Assembly (NCBI RefSeq): GCF_021155765.1
Contig: NC_060110.1
Coordinates: forward strand, 15,770,001 to 15,834,000
Length of the DNA: 64,000 bases
From: Diprion similis
Taxonomy: Eukaryota; Arthropoda; Insecta; Hymenoptera; Diprionidae
Reading direction: 5' to 3'
A model generated the notes under the pieces. The model was not told the origin of the DNA, searched no databases, and worked only from the letters and a program-made list of their open reading frames with translations. This document shows positions 1-14,300 of this stretch, piece after piece. The first letter of the stretch is position 1, and every line of letters starts with the position of its first letter. A program made the translations under genes and the position numbers.

Positions 1-2084
1 CTTGACGTTACCTTCCCACGAACCAATTCCCCCAGAGCTACCAGAGATCTTCTCTTACCATGTGCCCCGGTCGTTTGTACTTTACAGACTTTACAGTAAC
101 AATGAATTCAATGAACGACTCGTTGAGGAGCTATGAAAACACCGGGTCTTCGTGTATCGGGGTAATTTTCTGCGTCGACAATGAAAAAAAAAAAAACAAA
201 CAAACAAATTGTCAATGATGGCATCCGGTACAGATTTTTTGTCCCCACCTTAGTGTGTCAAGAAGTTAAACCCATCACGATTCATTAATTGAGATCCATT
301 TTTGAAATCGGAAGAACCAGAATCTCACGGTCGGTTGTCGGTGAAAATAAGAAGAAATTTTTTTTTCGCCTACCGCAGTGCGATATATTATTACACTGTT
401 TCGAATTTGCTCATTCGAGTGTTGCAGGTACCAATAACACTTTATACCTGTATTATAAGAGTAACCAAAAATTCGGTGAAGCAGAAAATACATCTATGCC
501 CTCCTCCTCCCACCACCCCTGAAGAATCAAACATCGTTTTTGCTACCGTCGACATCACGTTCTCTGCCAGAAACGGTCCCGTGTCTCGGTCGCATAATTC
601 GGCCACCAGTTACCTACATCTCTCTGGCAATCTTTCATCTTCCATCCTCCACCTTCCACCGAAGCCATGACAGTACACGGCACATGGTCCCTACTCACGA
701 GTCCAGCGGTGCGGTGGTCGGGGCTAACAGTTAGACACTTAACCTGACCGGTCACACTGAATTCGGATGCTCATGGCCACGATATAGCGTTCCTTTTACG
801 CTCGACGATCACCGGCGATCGCTACCGTAGGGTAACCGGCGTCGCGGGATCATCTCCCTGTGACGAGGACCAACGGGGACTCTTTCCACCGTTTACGGGA
901 ATTTAATTGAAGCGTGAATTACACTGAGAAACGCGGAAACTCCTCCATGGGACCGGGTCAGGCTTTGCTGTTGCGTCGGGAATTACTTTGACCCCTCCAT
1001 CCGGCTAAGGTGTCACTCGCGTTACTTAATAGTACTTTAATGTCCGCCAGACGTGATGGATGATATCCCTTTCTTCTCCGGCCTTGTCTTAGTCTTGTTT
1101 GCTTGTACGCCGCGTGCTTGCCTCTCATTTGCCGCGTGTGTACAAACTTGTTGTTTCTTCTTTTTTTCTTCTTTCTTCTCTCCGACACTTGTTTTTAGCC
1201 ACGCCTTGAGAAAAATAAAAACCATCCACGGCAGTAATAATTAACATATTTATACAACGGTAACTTAACACTGCAGTAACTACTTACTTACATCTTCTGA
1301 AGTGTGACAGATCAAACACCGGATTTACTCTTGACAAATTTTTACGACATGCACAAACAAACAAGTCAGAGTCGCTCAACTGATCTTATGAACTTGACCT
1401 TCGTGATCAAGATTTGAAAATGAAAGTCGCTTGAATTTTTTTTTTATCCATTTCACTCGTCGTGTGTTTCTGCGTCAAGTTTCAGGTTTGATAAACGTAA
1501 TGGAAATGTAATGATTAGATAAATATATTAAACGCTTATGTTGCTAGCAGTGAAACGCGTTTCGTACAGTTGTGTGCGTAAACGAGTATTCAAGTCCGCA
1601 AATTGCGAATATTAACGAAGCAAGTAGGTATTACAGTCCCCAGACCTAAATCTTTCCTACTCTTCTTGCTTCTCGTATCGACATACCTGCCATAAATTTT
1701 GCCGCTTAGTAATACCCGGTTATTATACCTTTCGATTACTGATATTTCGTCAAAGCATCACAGTTCTTCGCTGTTCAAAAATGCTACTTATCCATTCAAC
1801 AATATATAATTTACTTTTTTTCCTATTTTATTTTCAAACGAACGGATGATTTAATACTAACGGTTGTGTAAAAAAAAAGGACTATCAGATACTGAAAAAA
1901 TTCGATATCAAGCTCATCATTCATCGATTCGTGTACTTATATTGCACAGATCAACAAAAAAATGGTTTTGTTCAGAGTTTATCTTTAAATAAATAAGTTT
2001 TCATTCTATACATCGAATAATAACAAAGGTCTTTATTTATTAGTTATAAAGTTTGCTTTCGTCTTTTTTATGCAGACAAATAAT
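1..2084. other. Non-coding stretch, no gene seen
   Basis: No open frame here has convincing codon character, splice context or a recognisable domain. The stretch is AT-rich with short A and T runs (for example near 182-196 and 1434-1447). It could be intergenic or part of a long intron. Confidence 0.5.
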
Positions 2085-2356
2085 CACCGGTCAACATGAA
2101 TTTTGAGTCTGGGTTCCAGATGGCAAATTTCGATTTTATCCACGGGACTAATAGAAGAAAAAATAGTTTCATTAGATAAAGTTTATTTCTGTAGAAACCA
2201 GAAACATATTTCTGAAAAATTACCTATTTTCTCAAACATTTTTTGTAGGTAAGTAACAATTAACCAAACTTCAGTTTCGCATTTATATAACTTTTATTAA
2301 AAAATTTAAACGCAAAACTGAAGTTTGTTTAATTTTCAAATTCGTGTTGACCGGTG
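2085..2356. repeat. Small inverted-repeat (MITE-like) element
   Basis: The ends are inverted copies of each other: CACCGGTCAACATGAA at 2085-2100 matches, with one mismatch, the reverse complement of the right end, which finishes at 2356 with GTTGACCGGTG. The similarity extends about 25 bases per side with an indel. A second, inner inverted pair lies at about 2263-2278 (AACCAAACTTCAGTTT) and 2315-2331. No ORF lies between the arms. The structure fits a non-autonomous DNA transposon remnant; no clear target-site duplication was found. Confidence 0.5.
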
Positions 2357-5126
2357 TTATTCGAGATTTCGAACACTGCTGGAAAAATAGAGAAAAATGA
2401 TATTTTTGCACACCTTCACGACCTTCCCGCGCCTCGTGAACAAGCTGAAAAATGCATCTGCTTAAAGGTCGTTGATACTCGAGGTACCCCGTAGTTTGCA
2501 AGACGTTGTTAATTAACTATTCCTCCCGCAGCCCACTTCTTTACACCTAGGCATTAGGTCTTTTTCCCGGCTCATCCGCTGGCTTGTTTTTAGTAAGTTA
2601 CATCTGTAACAACTAACTACATACAAGATCATGTCTATTACGATGCTGCAATACACCTATAACGCGATTGTTGACTCGTTTCAACGAAGCTAATCGAGAA
2701 CGAAAAATATGCAGAGTCTTTTCGGTAAAAACTGCAATCAAAATGATGAGATAGATTTGTAAGCAGGCATTGCTAAATTTCTATCACACCCATGTTTTAT
2801 TAATACGACACGGTATAAGTTCATACTTCACTTTCAACCCACTTTTTAACTGCCCTCCACTTTTCGATTTTCTCTCACCATCCTCAGAGAGAATATTAAT
2901 GTGAAAAAATTCTTCACACAGTCTTATAATCGCACCTCGTATAATTTCGATGCAAGAAGTGAAAATCTTCCAAGCCAATGGATGGAAAAACGAACGAGCC
3001 CTGCACCGTCGGATAATCATGTAAGAGAGAAAAATTCCAGGCGTGTTTTGTATACCGTGATTAAAACAGAGCTGGCACTATACTTGGTGTTTAAAAATCA
3101 ACGACACGGGTAGCAGGTGAAGTTTTGTTAGAATTTAAAAAAAAACGTCCAGTTAGATTTTTTTTTTTTTTTTAACTAATTTTTCTAACCGAATTATCGT
3201 TGAAATTATTCATCCTCGTTGAATGCAGTTCTTTGTCAAGTGAATCCGTAAGTCTCATTACAAAAATCGAGCATTTGTCAATTGTAATCGAGTCAACGTT
3301 AAGTGCAACACGCCTGATCGGTTAATGTTGAGACGCTTATTGAGATCAGATTCACATTCCACTCCAATAATCTAGTTACACATCTTCCGAGCGTTTCACA
3401 GTCCATTGAGCATCCGGCGTTATGGCATTGAAGCGTTGACGAAGGTGTTGGGCACATTGTTCTATCTCAGTTTGCATGCTCATGCGGCGCAACCCTGTAG
3501 CTGTTCGAACTTCCAACCTGCTATCAAATCCAAGAAACTCCTTGTGAATGCAACTGGCATCTATTTGATCATCTTTACGACCCCTGCTTCCTATACCGCG
3601 TGGAGTTGATGCTCGTGGAATAACTTGATAACGTCGGAATAACCGTCAGCCGAAGGTGCGGAGGATGAAACAACAGAGATAAAAGGTAACGAAATCGTTT
3701 TGAACCTGTTGCAGGGTAAGCCGAAGTGTATCTGTGTAGATATAATTGCACGCAATGTTAATAAATTTTAATAAATTATCACATAATTTTCTATGTTGAA
3801 AATATAATGCAAGATGTAAATTATACCGAGGCGATCAGCTTGTTCGTGTGCGAATAATTTCCTGTCGTATTAATGAGCACGCTCGCCGTGGTTACAGAGG
3901 AAACTGGAAAAGTGCTTGTATTTTTCTACGTCATTAGCGCGAAGCTCAGGGAAGCTAAGCGAATGAGCAATCACATCAAATCAGTCTCGTGGTGCACAGA
4001 TACTTACAATTAGGTATATAAAACAGTTTTGACTGAATTACTGCACATCGACGAGACTTATGAATATTGCAAAAAAATTCCTGAACTCCCTAAGCACCAC
4101 GCACGGTGTATAAAGACAGCGATTTGGCATGGAAATAAAATTACTAAAGCTACAACACGAAGTCATTTGAACCAGAATGACGCGACACTTTGGTACCTAT
4201 CTCATCTCGTAATCATCGATGCGGCGTATTGCCAGCCTCCGTTGCTCGGTAATTAAATGTCGCTGTATTTCTTCCTACATTATATGTATACGTCGTGTAG
4301 TTAGTTGTAAACTACTTGTAGTGGTACCTTAAACTTTTTCTCAACACCAATTTTCTCAGCTAGCCATTTTAACTTGGTTTTCTAGAAAAAGTGTTTGAAA
4401 ATGAATGCTGCAGATAACTCTGTTAAATCTCGGCAAATAAATATTCATTCCAACCACGTGTAAGTCTTCTTTAACATCTTCAGCGAACGATGAAAAAAAT
4501 AACCCGTTTTCGTATTTTGCACTATGCTCGATGTCTAAGCGCGAGCTGATCGACTCCGTTAGGTATGTATGTACATAAAACGGCACTCAAATCTCTGAAT
4601 ATTACGCAACGGTCACTAATTTGGACTGCGTTATTTATGCGCATGACGTGAGGATTACAGTTTGCGCACACAGTGCGAAAGATCGAATGGCGACAAGATT
4701 TGCACCTGATATTGACTCTGGATGCAAAGACCTCACCTTTCGAATAAAAAGATAAGGAAATAATTCTCCAAACAATAATTACACCAAGAATGCAACTGTT
4801 CAGCCTCCGGTGAAACAAAATACGAAACAAAGATGGACGGACTGCGCTTGAAAAATAGCGGAGGGAGAGAGATAAGGGAGAAATGCAGGTGAAACGGTAA
4901 CATGTCACCGTGTTCCCTAATTACACAGAGTAACTAACCTTGGTACATGGCCGCCGAGAAGTCGCGGAAACATCGGAGCAAATCCGAAGGATCGGGTACG
5001 CGTTTAACGCTTACACACGCGCCGGTACCGCTAGTTCAACGGCTAATCACAAGCCGTCTTTGGAGGCTGCGAGCCAATGGGGAGTCTCTTTTAAGCGACG
5101 TGGTCGCTGGAGAGGCTACCTTGGTT
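2357..5126. other. Non-coding stretch with one unassigned minus-strand open frame
   Basis: No gene is supported. The only item of note is an 89-codon minus-strand open frame at 3379-3645, described separately. The remainder is AT-rich with poly-T at about 3158-3173. Confidence 0.4.
3376..3645 (-). other. Unassigned minus-strand open frame, possible exon or degenerate gene piece
   Basis: On the minus strand the frame is open from 3645 down to a TAA at 3378-3376. The translated stretch has a protein-like composition, with charged and hydrophilic segments such as TEIEQCAQHLRQRF and a C-terminus ending WTVKRSEDV. There is no ATG near the upstream end, only internal methionines, and no obvious acceptor or partner exon. 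I do not recognise a family. It may be a decayed transposon or gene fragment, or chance. Confidence 0.15.
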
Positions 5127-5387
5127 TATAAAGTCAGGGCAGACCGTGGCCTCCAAGACAGAGCTGTCGCGGCAGCCCAGCGCTCAAGATATTTCGTTAG
5201 ATTTTCTCAAAAAGTGCGCGCGCAGGCAGGAACTGAACAACGTTTCGTGCCGGATTTGTTGAAAGTTTTTTTTTTCTACCATCTTGTAAATTTGAGTTTA
5301 GTTATCCTGATCAGGGAGAAAAGTGGAATCAGTGAATCAAGTTGACTCAAAAGGTGTCCTCAAGTTGGTACCAGTGATTGTAAAGAG
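5127..5387 (+). promoter_or_regulatory. Candidate TATA promoter and non-coding first exon
   Basis: A TATAAA box lies at 5127-5132 in a locally GC-richer segment. A strong splice donor (GAG|GTACGT) sits at 5387/5388. The stretch between would be a first exon of about 230 nt, starting near 5155-5160, with no convincing coding frame. The next plus-strand coding exon is at 23396 and begins exactly at its ATG after an acceptor, so that gene needs an upstream untranslated exon. This is one candidate; a nearer one lies at 22479. The link is inference. Confidence 0.3.
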
Positions 5388-8300
5388 GTACGTGCATCCG
5401 ATCATCCGTGAATTTCATTCGTATTCTTTTTAGTTCAATTAACCAGTTTACCTTTGTCGATGTTTTCCATCGTTTTAACGCCAGCTATTCGACCTGTGAT
5501 ATGTATCATTGTTCGCTCCAGGAGTGTATTGTCGATTTTACAGCTCGATGACTCGGCGTATAATATCGATTGAAATTGCTTCAATATACCGAAACGAAAC
5601 TCGTTTTTAATTCATAAAATTAATAATTGCTTCCTTGCAAAATCAGCGATGATCTCAGAACGTTGCGGTATATTGTATACAGAATCTGATGCCGCGTATG
5701 CTATTAACGTTGCCCAAATTAGTACTGAATCTTATCAATACAGCTAGTTTGCAGTTGACGTTGTAACGTTTGACGAACAAAATTCAAGAAAGACGTAAAA
5801 CTTTGCCTGTATCTGTAATTAGAATCAGGAAAGCGATACTTCGAGGCCTTTGTCTTGGGAAGAGAAAAAAACAAAAACAAAAAGTAAAGAAAGAGAAAAA
5901 AAGGGAACGAACACGTTTAATTGGTGGAAGAAATATTGTACGGTTATAAATTCAACGCCGAGATCTTTCCCAAGCCGTACTTTTTTTCTCACATTGTATG
6001 CATTTGTATCAGAATTAAAGTTGACTCTGTGAAAATATAGTATAGTTTACATATACACAGTGTTCTTGTATTCCCACGGTTGAGATGGCACGGTTCAAAG
6101 TCAGGGCCGTCGAGTTACCTAACAGGCAACTGCGTATACATAGGTACAATACACCGACCGTCGTAAAAACGAGAAACCTAAAAAGAGCTAGAAAGAAAAA
6201 GTAAAAAGTAAAATGTGAAAAGTAAAATCTAACGCCGGAAATTAGAGGACCCACGTTTTTTATTATTTATTTGTTAAAAAAATTTCTTTTATCTTATCGT
6301 GATCTCAAACACCTCGTACTACGTATCGTTATCAAAGTCAAATATGACGTCTCTTCCTCTTGGCTCAGCGCTGAATTAGACTTAAATAATTCCATCGAAG
6401 TCAACGAAATTTAATTGGAACCTGAATAGTTTCATTTGCATTTTACGGCCTGCTGTCGTAAACGAATTATATCCAACAGCCTGACCTGCCCTTTTTAAAT
6501 AACTTTATTTTTTTTTATCGTAGCATAGAAAAGCTGGAACGCGTGTTTGTACAGGTAAAATACGAGTTCGAGATACATACTTGGAGTGTTTGAATAATTC
6601 CCACAGCTAGAAATTACGTTCTCCAAGTCTAGGAAAAAATGCGTTCTCGGATACCGTCAGAATTGATTATCGTTCACATTCTAATGGCCGACGAGAGAGG
6701 AACGGTTATACCGATCTTTACGAGACGTGGGAGAGACTTGAACGCCTGATGAGGCACGCTACGTGTTTTTCTTACTACATCCTAGGTTTTTAGTTTTGTC
6801 TACCGGATTCTTAAGCCATGACGGTGAGCTACCGCGTGAACAATCGAAACTGTCGCGTGCCTCACTCGTCCATTGTTAATAAACCTTTGAACAAAAAGCA
6901 TCCGTGTCAGATGAGCGTAATTTGAGGATTTCGTGATCCGATTGAAAAATTACCAAAGTTCAAGACCCGGACTGATCGCGTAATCGCGTCTCCGAATTCC
7001 TCCAGGTTTCTCAGCCACGTTTATAACGCGCACGTAATCGTCTTCGAATCAAGCCCGGGAATTTTAAGTCCCGCTGACGTCACGGCTTCTGCATTTTGGG
7101 CACCACCTTAACTCGGAACTGGTGCAGGACGAAATTTTATAGGGAAAAAAACATCACGTAATTTAATCCACCTCGGTGCCCAGCCTAAAATTTGTTTCAT
7201 CCAGCGCTGGAGTCCCGGCGTATTCCGACCTGCCCCACTAGCGGCAGTTGTTCCACGGGATCTTTGGCGCCTCGACGCCTGGACGTTGACCCCTCGTCGG
7301 CGCAACTCTCCTCTCCAGGGTCCGCAAAGCGGGGGGGAACGCTTAGTCGGTAAAATCGACTTCTCGACGAGTCGGGGTTACACCCATGATTCTCTTGGCT
7401 ATTAATGCGAGCCAAGGGCACCATGAACCCGCGGGTCCTTTTTGGTTCGAGTTTGCAGAGAGAGAAAAAGAGAGAGAAATAACGTCCTTTTGATTCTTTC
7501 TCCTTTTATCATAAGTATTGTGTAGGAGAAAGGCGGGAAAAATGGGCCCCGTACAATCAAGTGGGATTTCAAAAACGTCGATAATAATTGAAATGTATTT
7601 TTAGCCCAAAGAAAATAAAATTGCATGGTCGCCTCTCCCCCATTTAGGTAAAGCATTACACGCTCTGTTCTTATCGTGTTAGTTGCTTTTTAGCGTTTTT
7701 TTTATCCCTTTTAGGTCACGTCGGTCACACCTGCTGCACTCGAATCGCTGTGTATGCGGTCGAATGTGGGCGACATTAAAATTACAGTTCTACTATTATG
7801 TGTACCGTCATCTAGCGCTAGAGAAATAGGGGTTTGTTGTAATGACATAGATATACGTGGATGGATTTTTGGTACAGTGATAGCATGTCTTTAGTTTAGA
7901 CATTCTCAACGGTTTTTTTTTAATTCCAAATACACGCTCGATACTTGCCAGTGAAGACTAAGGAACTCGATTTTTTAGACTAAGAAAAAAATCAACGTTG
8001 CGAAAGAGGAGATTCTGCAGGTCTTCGAAAACTTGGTTTGAATTCTATGGTATACAAGTCAAATCGACATTTCGCGAAAAAAAGGTGGATCCTTTTTTAG
8101 GCGAAGCCCAGTTATCTGCCTCAAGAATAAACCACCGGCCAGAAGCGAACTTTGGATAGAAAAATAACGTGCATTATATCTAATTTCTGTAATACGTGTA
8201 CACATCAGTAGAAATACTCGTAGTAACCAAAACTTGAAATCCGCCTCTCTCAGCTTCGGTCAAGACGTAATTTACTATCCATATAGGAAAGAAATTGGCG

Positions 8301-11300
8301 ACTCGAGCAACCGGGTTATGAATATGAAATCAATCCCAGCATTATATCCTTCATAGTATGAAACCGTTATTCGCTGATATGCCCGTCAATCAAACGTCAC
8401 GATGTTTAATTATGGAAGTTGGTGAATGATTTGCGACGAAGTGATACGAGATTTGCACCCAAATCAAGATGTAGGGGAAAGATACTAGTGTTATAAATCT
8501 TAGGTCCATTTGTTTCCAACGGCACAAACGCTGCGTATGTAATCTAAGCATCTGCAACCAACGAAGCAATTTCACCTCGGGCAAATATTCCGGACGTCGA
8601 CGTTCACCCGAGATGACGATGTTTGTTGTGTATATGCAGTGGTTTTTAACATCTAATACCGTTGCTCGAAGAGCATACCAGATGCAGATGGCGTCCCTCC
8701 GATCAAAGCTGATTCGCAAGCATCTGGCTCCGAAAACGAACACGCGGCGTCAGTGCAACGCAGACATTAAATCATGCAACATAAGCTAAGTACGCGGAGG
8801 TTACATGTAATTATACCTATATACACTAAAATTCATCCTCTAAACGTTTACCGTCCGACGTCCTCGTTATCCAACTGTATCGCACTGTCTTTATATAAAC
8901 CCCTCGGGAAGAAAACTTATAACGGATTCTACACAATAGGATCGTTGTCCCAGATAAGAAATTCTTGGTTCCTTTTTACACGTCGTAATATATGTGCATA
9001 CGTATATAAGCCTAAGGTCGTGAAAAAAAATGTTCGGTGGTTTTATTAATTGCCTGTTGGAGGTCTAATAGAAATCCGAGTCCACGTACGCCGCGCCGGT
9101 CTGCATGGTGCATGATGGATACTTTTTACTGCCGTATATTACCTGGCAGCGGTAGCCCGCTATAAATAGATACGCGATTGCGATTTCAACTGGAACGGCA
9201 CACATCCACGTGGACAAGCTCGTCTCTTCCTCCGCCGAATATGTTTCAACTGTAGAGATTAAGCGCCGGCAAATACGTAGGCATGTCTAAGTATTTGCAC
9301 GCGGTGCTAAGTGAGGCATAAATCATTCAGTTGGGTATCTTACGGTAGAGATGATTGGCAGTTCTCATCCGTAACCATTAAGTAACTCGGAGTTGTTCTA
9401 AACAGCTGCGCTGTTAATATACGAGACCTCGCTAGCTAATTCTAGCAGTAGCTAGGTGCAGCATTTTTTATTACGGTAAATATGTAAGGAAGATACAACC
9501 GACCCGTTAACGTCGATCAAATCTGGAAGGAAAAAGGGAAAGAGAATTATAATTGGGCAGCTGCTCCGGTGAACCGTCATTCACGATGACCCCGTTGCTG
9601 AGATGTTTCGCACAACTGAACGATCTAAAGGCCGAAGTCCTCCGGCACGGCGGCGTTCAAAGCAGTTTTCACGGAGGCCGCAGACCTTGACAATCACCTC
9701 AGGGCAGACCGGCGGCTGATGTAACAGGAAAGTCTTTCGCCATGGACATACACGGGACATCCGGTTGCGCCAGATTCGAATTACATATACATCATACTTA
9801 TTTCTTATACGTGTATAATATGTGGTGTTGCGAATCCAGCCGGGTTCTCATATTCGGAGGAACGAAGGTATGACCGGTTACCGTGTGCCAGCTGATTTGC
9901 ATGAAGGTGTTCATGCAGCCGTAAGAGCTGAGAGAGGAAACGGAGAAGGAGATAAGAACCGAAGGTGGGCCAGTAGTGGGATCCCGGAGTTTGTGGACCA
10001 CGCAACGGTAACCGCGGTCGCGAGAACTTGGCGCGAACACTTCCAGCAACACCGTTATACTCGGGTATCTTGTATGCCTACTCTCTTGCAGGTATAGGAT
10101 ATACTCGTATACCCACATCCAAGCTCGCCATTACTGACCGAGGAATAATGGGGTGCCAAATGGATTTACGCCGATCCTTCGGTTCCTAACTCCCTTCCAA
10201 TCTGGCCTCGTTTAATCTCGTCAGATGTTGTTTTTTTTTTCGTCTTTTTTAATATCTTTTCTTGCCTATCTGGCACGAAATCCATACAAGTATTGCTCTT
10301 ACTCTAAAAACACGAAGAGTCGAAAGCTTATCAAAAATTATCTCCATGAGTAACACAAATTTATTTGTCGAAATGGCTTTTTCAACGAATAATGACAATT
10401 TGTTTAAAACAGGTGAGGAAATTTCTGTATACAGCATTGGACTATACTTGTCACTGTAAATTTTTTGCAAGTCAATGAATATTCGATACACTGCGCTGAC
10501 CTATCTAACAGATAGTGATGTCAGCCTTCCTGACAATGGAGAGGAAGATATTACGATACTGTCAACGAACCTGGGGGAAGGGGGGGCCGGGGGGGGGGGG
10601 GTTCATAAATTTCCTCCCTGCATTTTTTTTTATTGCTGGGAACATACGCAACTACCTGCAGAGTAAAGAGGAATAAGAAAAAGGTTCAGATAACTTAGAG
10701 AATATGCCTGCACGGTAAAGTCCGGTGATTAAAACTGCGCATCGGGGCTGAGAATTTTTCACGCGAAATCCCGGGCGATTTAATCTTTTCTCCAATTTTG
10801 TAACGGTGCAGTGGGGAATTTCGCAGGTACATTCACCAGTTATCTTCAACTGCGAACACTACTCGCCCTGATTCGAATCCAGGTCAAAGCTATAGCCTCG
10901 CTCCCTCGACTGATCGCAGCGGTATTGAACCGTTGGAAAAAATACGTGCTAATTTCAACAGCCAAAAATCGCCTACTGTGATATTTGCACAGATTATTTT
11001 CAACAGCGATGCGGAGGTGGTGCGAAAATCGGCTGCAGAAGGTCAATGATCGGATAACGAAAGAGGGAAAACAGCGGGATGGCGATCAATGTCATTCACA
11101 CTTGATAGGATTCATTCACGAGCACCTGTAACTACACGAACCATTCTGCCGAGTCACACATACGTGTCTACGATTCATTATCAGAGATAAACGTAAATGA
11201 CTCACGACTGTATATAATTAAGGCACAACGGATCTGTCAGCCTGCGCAGCGTGGTTGTGAAAGGCTACTGTGTATATCGCGTTACACACACTCTAATTTT

Positions 11301-14300
11301 AACTGGTTATCTAATTAGGCAGATAGAATGAAAACAAGCATAAAACCCGGAGTGTATTTAATGAATTTTTATGCTCGCGGTGTTACTATTCTCATGCAAT
11401 TAGTAAATCTCAACTCTTAAGGGAATTCTCGTTTGGTCGTACGGTAATTACTCGGATTGTTCCTAATTCATGGTAAGACGAAAAATTGGACAGTGTCTAA
11501 GACAACGGTTCAGTAGACCGGAAGCGATGAAGCAACAGAGCGTCGGATTGTAACGCGTTGAATCAATTAGGCCATCGAAAACCGTTAACTAGTTGGTGGT
11601 ATACATTTACTAGTTAGGTGATCGAGCCAATTGACCCAAGTCAAGTACGCCAACGACAGCGTCACTGAATTCGAAGTAACTAGCGTTTACTATACCGATG
11701 ACGTGCGTGAATGACAGGCTGAATTTTATCGATCAGTAATCAACTTGCATCGATACAAGCTCTTTTGATCCGATATCACGCGAATAGCGATCATCGTAAT
11801 TAACCGTTGCGACAGAAAGTCGATCAAGAGTTCTGCTCTCTGAAACTGCAACCTTTCAAGCCCAGATACGGCTCAGAATGTGAAGAATTTTGACGTTATG
11901 TGGAATCGGACGAATAGCATGCCAGGAAAATCCTTTTCCAATAACCTGCATGGTCCGTAAAGGTGATGCATGATGTATGTAACAGGAGGAAAAGTCACAC
12001 TCTCGACTTTCTGTTAGCTGGTGAATCGAGTCGAGTCTTCTCCGGTTACAGATTCGAATTTTCAACACGGTTTGCGTCCGTAATCCGAGTCGGCGACGAA
12101 TTACTCCAGTTATATAACACAGCTGATTTTTTAACCCACTCATGCTTGTTTAGACCAACATTTCATTTCCATTGTGTTTGCGGTGTGCCAATTGCGTCCT
12201 TTTGAATGAAATGTGTTACGTACGTCAAGACCGAAGATTAAGGATCTCCATTATAGAAGCGGCTCATTACTCCGTGAGTATTCTCTCTGAAGCAATTAAA
12301 ATTCGTTGAAAACGGAGGTGACGAATAACCGCTAAATTCGCGACTATAATTTTACAACATACATATACAAAGTTATTCAGAAACGACAGAAGAGATAGTG
12401 AATTGACAGTCAGTTCGAGAATCTCCAGTTACAACGAGTGGGTAAATAATACCAGGCTATTGAATATGGAACCAATACGAATCGTTTGTTTTACAGAATC
12501 TTTTTGCCCGCAGAGAGAGGTATTTGTGTCACTGGATACAGAACGGATCGAAAGGTCGGGAGTAACGGTATAACACGAGCAATGCGATGACCGCCTAAAA
12601 TATGACTCAACTTGACTTGTTCTCAAATAATTAACCGATGTTTCAACGTCCGCTAACGCAACGCGGGGACGTTGATCTTTATAAATTATAATATGTACAC
12701 AACAGAAGATGACGAATATTTAATGGTCAACGACACTTTCGCGTCTAAATAAAGTGGGACGTGAGGTATGTTTTTTTATACTTCTTTTTTTTCAACCATT
12801 ATATACATCGGTCAAATTTTGTACGTGGCTGGTACGTGTCAACACTTGTGTATGTGTGGATAATTTTTAAATTATTCAAATCATTCGCAAACGGCCGAAC
12901 GTCTGTAACGGAATTTGAATATTTCTTCCGCAAAATAATGGAATCCATAGGGATTCGATATTTATATACTGAAATTCTAAAAGCCGCGGTAATTTCGCAT
13001 CTGATATAAATATTTATACAACCTAAAACCTATAAGCCTAACGGTTTCACAGATTATCGGCCGAATTTAATCTAAGCTTAAGAGAAGGTGATAAAAAAAA
13101 GTACATCCTGTGTAACCACAGAAGAAGAAGAATTCCAACGGAATTTGCTGGGGGAGCTATAAGCTTCTATAATTTGTAGAAAAATCGTATCCGTAAACGA
13201 AAATCGTGCGGCTGAATTCGATCGTTGCGGTAAGCCCGATCCTGACGGGATTTACTGCCGGTCAGAGACGACTGCGGTTGTTCGTTACTTTTTTTCACCT
13301 GTTTACGTATTTTTATTTAACTTTTTTTATTCCTTCATCTTCGCTAGTACAATAGACCTAGCGGAGCGCAATGTCCGGCCGTAAGGCTGCACAGAACAAG
13401 AGGCAAAGGCTTGCGAAAAGAAAAAAATGGAGGCACAAGAGGCCTTAAGGAGGTTCGCCACCGTCAGGAGAGATAAGACAACCTGTTGCTCGGCTCGACA
13501 AGCGACCGCATCGCTGACGTTCGCCCGGAGTCTTCGAGAATACAAATGACTGGCGAAGTCAGACGTGCGGAATAGCAATTAAAACCTACAAGCCCTGAAT
13601 ACTCGCGGCTCTGGGAATTGTTCGGCGGTGAGAAATAGAGATGAACGAAAAGAATTCACAATCAGCCGAAGCCCGTTATAGAATGGAGGGGAAATGAGAT
13701 TTAAAAAAACTGGAATAACAATTGGTATTTTTCTACGAACGGTGGATAATCTTCGGAGGTGGAATCTCAATTTCAATACCATTCTCGATTGCCTATTGTG
13801 TAGTTACTTTATCTTAACCATATTCTCCATCACTCTCGCTGTGGGCTTGGCTCGTGTGAACCGCTCGCATTCGTGCTCCGAATTCAAATTACAACAGATA
13901 AATCCCATTCCACAATGTTTAATGGACAGTGATCAATCGGTCGGGCTAGTCAGGGTATTGGAGTCGGTTTTTGTATGAAACAAGAATTTCTGATGATGAA
14001 TTCGTCGAAAACTCGCGAGTTAATCTATTCGTTTAATCGGAATACCAAATTCGCGATCATTCTAGTTCTCGAAACGAACCGAAACTCACAACATAAATTC
14101 TCACATTCTCACATTCGGTGAGAACGTGTCGTCTCCACTGATTCCAAATGCCGAAGAAACATCGCACAGTAAGTGCATCGCCAATAACGCGAAGTACGTG
14201 ATAATAATCAGTTTCATCGTTCGACTTGCTCCATAGTACCATAAAGAATTCACGAGGAGTAGCAGGGAGCCAACGTTGTGCATAAAATACCATCTTCTTC

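Noticed and set aside
10862..10885. GATTCGAATCC, a tRNA T-loop-like string
   Set aside because: The stem has a mismatch at the closing pair and no cloverleaf fits the flanks.
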